Of a stretch of DNA of 64,000 nt, positions 61,988-64,000 are shown piece after piece. The translations under genes and the position numbers were made by a program. The stretch lies in NCBI RefSeq assembly GCF_001048695.1, contig NZ_CVRB01000004.1, positions 124,001 to 188,000 on the forward strand, in the 5' to 3' direction. The stretch comes from Neobacillus massiliamazoniensis. GTDB lineage: Bacteria; Bacillota; Bacilli; Bacillales; Cytobacillaceae. Each line of letters opens with the position of its first letter. Position 1 is the stretch's first letter. Under the pieces are notes generated by a model. The model searched no databases, had not been told where the DNA came from, and worked only from the letters and a program-made list of their open reading frames with translations.

Positions 61988-62767
61988 TTATTTTTGTTTT
62001 TCAATGAATGCAAAATGAAATTTAGCGGTTTTTCTACGGAGAACTTGAAAACCAAATTTTACGAATCGCGTGCTTTTATAATGATCCTTTAAAATGACAC
62101 GCTTTTTGGCAACTCTTACTGCTTCGCTCATGACTTCATCGTCCAAATCATCTCGAAGAGCAAAATGGCCCAATGTCTTAATTCCATCTGATTCAAGAAT
62201 ATTTTCTTCAAACATGGGATCAAAATATACGCAATCAACGGATGAGTTGGGTAAGTGTTTTAAATACTCCAGTGCTTTTGCATATTTCACTTTAATTCTT
62301 TTCATCGCGAAATTCATGGAAGAAAGACCGGAATCCCAAGACTTCAATCCATCATTAACAATAAACTCCAAGTATTTTTGGCCTTCTATTCCCGTTACGC
62401 TTCCTTCTTTCCCAACGAGGAAGCTTGCAACAATTGAGTCTGAGGCAAGACCTAGGGTGCAATCTAGAAGAGACATTCCTTTTGATAATTGTGCGGCTTC
62501 GGCAAATGGGTCATGTTCACCATTTAATAAACGCTTGATTCTAAACATAGCCGAATTTGGATGAAAGAAAAATGGGGTAGAGCAGCCATTTTGGAATAAT
62601 TCAAGCCGCTCTTTGCCGATGACAATGCAATCGCTGTTTAATTCCTCTTGCAAAAGCAGAATGGATTTCTTCCTTCGATCAATATAAGGCACTCCGAGTT
62701 GTATCGCTATTTCTTTTGCGCTCTCCATCATAAATGAATTTGTTCTGCCAGCTGTTGTTACAAACAT
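61988..62767 (-). CDS. ypiP: class I SAM-dependent methyltransferase (YpiP)
   Basis: 259 aa. LLDCTLGLASDSIVAS is motif I in RsmJ-like form, VDCVYFDPMFE the catalytic loop (DPMF). Close to RsmJ (16S rRNA G1516) but of the Bacillus YpiP type; the substrate is probably RNA (inference). Monocistronic. Confidence 0.88.
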   Translation of the reverse strand: MFVTTAGRTNSFMMESAKEIAIQLGVPYIDRRKKSILLLQEELNSDCIVIGKERLELFQNGCSTPFFFHPNSAMFRIKRLLNGEHDPFAEAAQLSKGMSLLDCTLGLASDSIVASFLVGKEGSVTGIEGQKYLEFIVNDGLKSWDSGLSSMNFAMKRIKVKYAKALEYLKHLPNSSVDCVYFDPMFEENILESDGIKTLGHFALRDDLDDEVMSEAVRVAKKRVILKDHYKSTRFVKFGFQVLRRKTAKFHFAFIEKQK

Positions 62768-62796
62768 ATGATCATCCTATCTAAATAGTAAAAGAA

Positions 62797-63039
62797 GGCT
62801 TTGTTAAACCTGCCTTTTGATTTGCGCTCAAGAAGCGAGCATCCGCGGGCGTTCCGGGGAGCCTCCTAGGCGCTTAAGCGCCTGTGGGGTCTCCCCTGCC
62901 CCGTACTCCCGCAGGACGTTGAATAAACATCCTTGAATTAACACCGCACGAAGGAAATGTGATAGCATTTTCGAGGATCTCGCGCCTTCCGCTCCAATCA
63001 ACATAGTTTCAAAAATCAACAATGACCTTTAACACAGGC
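62797..63039 (+). mobile_element. MITE copy 9 (long form, 243 bp)
   Basis: Ends GGCTTTGTTAAA and TTTAACACAGGC, perfect 8-bp duplication TAAAAGAA (62789-62796, 63040-63047). The central GGCGCTTAAGCGCC palindrome is intact. Between ypiP and brxA. Confidence 0.95.
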
Positions 63040-63067
63040 TAAAAGAAAAGGATGTTTTTTAACATCC

Positions 63068-63505
63068 TTAAGAGCAGTGTGCTGCAAATGCCGTTTTAAG
63101 ATTTTCCATAACAGCTTCCATTGTGTTTCCTTCAATATCATGGCGCGGGATAAAATGAACAACCTCTTTACCTTTTAATAAGGCCATAGATGGGCTAGAT
63201 GGCTCAATGCCTTTAAAGTACTCACGCATTTTGGCCGTTGCCTCTTTATCTTGACCTGCAAAAACTGTTACAAGTGAGTCCGGTTTTTTCTCGCTATTGA
63301 GGACAACCTGAGTTACTGCTGGGCGTGCCAACCCACCGGCACATCCACAGACGGAATTGACAACAACAAGAGTTGTGCCGTTTGTGTGTTCTATGAATTG
63401 TTCTACCTCTTCATCAGTAGTTAGCTCTTTAAACCCTGCATTAGTCAATTCCTGCCGCATCGGCAAGACCATTTGTTTCATAAATTCTTCGTATGCATTT
63501 GACAT
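63068..63505 (-). CDS. brxA: bacilliredoxin BrxA (YphP)
   Basis: 145 aa with the CGC active site in VVNSVCGCAGGLARPA. It removes bacillithiol from S-bacillithiolated proteins. The full-length match to BrxA is nearly co-linear. It places the organism among bacillithiol producers. Confidence 0.96.
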   Translation of the reverse strand: MSNAYEEFMKQMVLPMRQELTNAGFKELTTDEEVEQFIEHTNGTTLVVVNSVCGCAGGLARPAVTQVVLNSEKKPDSLVTVFAGQDKEATAKMREYFKGIEPSSPSMALLKGKEVVHFIPRHDIEGNTMEAVMENLKTAFAAHCS

Positions 63506-63542
63506 TCTAACATCACTCCGTATCTATAGTTTTTATTTTGTT

Positions 63543-63619
63543 GGCCCTGTTAAATATGGATGTTGATCTCAGCTCCAATCAACATAGTAAAAAAATCAAC
63601 AATGTTCTTTAACATATCC
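63543..63619 (+). mobile_element. MITE copy 10 (short form, 77 bp)
   Basis: Ends GGCCCTGTTAAAT and TTTAACATATCC; only the arms remain. Flanking 8-mers ATTTTGTT and ATTTTTTA match at 6 of 8, suggesting age. Confidence 0.8.
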
Positions 63620-63643
63620 ATTTTTTAAAAAAATTAATTTCAT

Positions 63644-64000
63644 TTACTCGTCTGTTTTTCTCAATTCAGTCATTTGCTTCCAAACCGATCCTTTTGCCTC
63701 TTCGCCCCCTTCAATTCGTTCAACTGCCATTTTTATTTGCATGCTAACTTCAAATTCTGAGTCATCTTCTGCCGCTTTTAAAGCAGGGAGTGCTTTTTCA
63801 TCGCCAACCTCGTATAAAAACATCGCTGCCCGCCAGCGCACCAATTTACTCTCATCCAATAAAGCCTCAACCATTTTGTCTTGTGCCTCTTTAAAGCCTA
63901 AATCTGATAAGCAATCTCCGGCCGTCCTGCGAACAGCTACGGTTTTGTCCTTTAATGCTTTGTACAAAAGTGGCAATACAGATGAATCTTTGATCATACC
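63644..64000 (-). CDS. ypgR: HEAT-repeat protein, YpgR/CvfC type (5' end outside window)
   Basis: The C-terminal 118 residues are visible; the frame continues past base 64000, so the ATG at 63997 is internal. It has two to three PBS-lyase/HEAT repeats ([34 protein letters not shown]). It matches the end of YpgR / conserved virulence factor C by content and by its place beside brxA. Confidence 0.82.
   Translation of the reverse strand, partial: GMIKDSSVLPLLYKALKDKTVAVRRTAGDCLSDLGFKEAQDKMVEALLDESKLVRWRAAMFLYEVGDEKALPALKAAEDDSEFEVSMQIKMAVERIEGGEEAKGSVWKQMTELRKTDE

Noticed and set aside
62094-62564. 156-aa plus-strand frame
   Set aside because: Antisense shadow of the YpiP methyltransferase gene.

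Overview
The window reads as a chromosomal segment of a low-GC, endospore-forming member of the Bacillaceae (Bacillus/Neobacillus-like). The evidence is strong AGGAGG-type ribosome sites, dense minus-strand operons, a YjcZ sporulation peptide, two Hsp20 spore-coat-like proteins, a bacilliredoxin, a sporulation-type orphan histidine kinase, and gene neighbourhoods that match B. subtilis from memory: yxlEFG, yodL-yozD-yodN-yozE-yokU-kamA-yodPQRST, ypmPQRS, thyB-dfrA, ypjP, ypiP, brxA, ypgR. No rRNA, tRNA, CRISPR array or transposase gene was seen.

Layout. 1-7.3 kb: 3' end of ligD (NHEJ ligase/polymerase), a 51-bp tandem repeat array, dapF, a membrane protein, a yxlEFG-like ABC transporter operon behind an ECF-type promoter, and an amidohydrolase. 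7.4-16.7 kb: an acetyltransferase behind a structured RNA leader, an SDR lacking its catalytic Ser/Tyr, two Hsp20 proteins, a YtkA-like lipoprotein, a Ctp protease, deoD and small proteins. 16.7-27 kb: the lysine/beta-lysine (kam) locus with its sigma-54 activator and a near-perfect -24/-12 promoter before kamA. 27-38 kb: an FAD oxidoreductase, msrAB, a second rsgA behind a leader-peptide attenuator, a DUF4397 protein, ypmSRQ, a sensor kinase, degV and ypmP. 38-49 kb: a complete membrane-bound [NiFe] uptake hydrogenase operon (small, large, cytochrome b, protease, an unknown double-CxxC protein, hypABFCDE) with tatA just upstream. 49-61 kb: folA-thyA, then a tellurium/stress (Ter) locus of three TerD proteins, TerC, TelA, YceG and a putative biosynthetic module (C-C lyase, PRTase/TRSP, StiP-type, HAD). 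61-64 kb: ypjP, ypiP, brxA and the 3' part of ypgR.

Two large blocks look like accessory islands in a conserved backbone: the hydrogenase operon between ypmP and folA-thyA, and the Ter locus between thyA and ypjP. Both TerD-containing transcription units are preceded by sigma-W-type promoters (TGAAAC-N16/17-CGTA), so the module is probably part of an envelope-stress regulon.

Ten copies of one non-coding element (75-246 bp, ends GGCTSTGTTAAA, six with perfect 8-bp target duplications) are scattered through intergenic gaps. This is a MITE family whose inferred helper would be an IS6- or ISL3-like transposase. A second family of short inverted repeats (GTGTCAGGCACC / AGGATGTCCC) acts as terminators. 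The most interesting regulatory signals are the rsgA attenuator (promoter, 23-aa leader peptide, mutually exclusive hairpins), the T-arm-like switching leader before the acetyltransferase, and the sigma-W-controlled Ter biosynthetic module.
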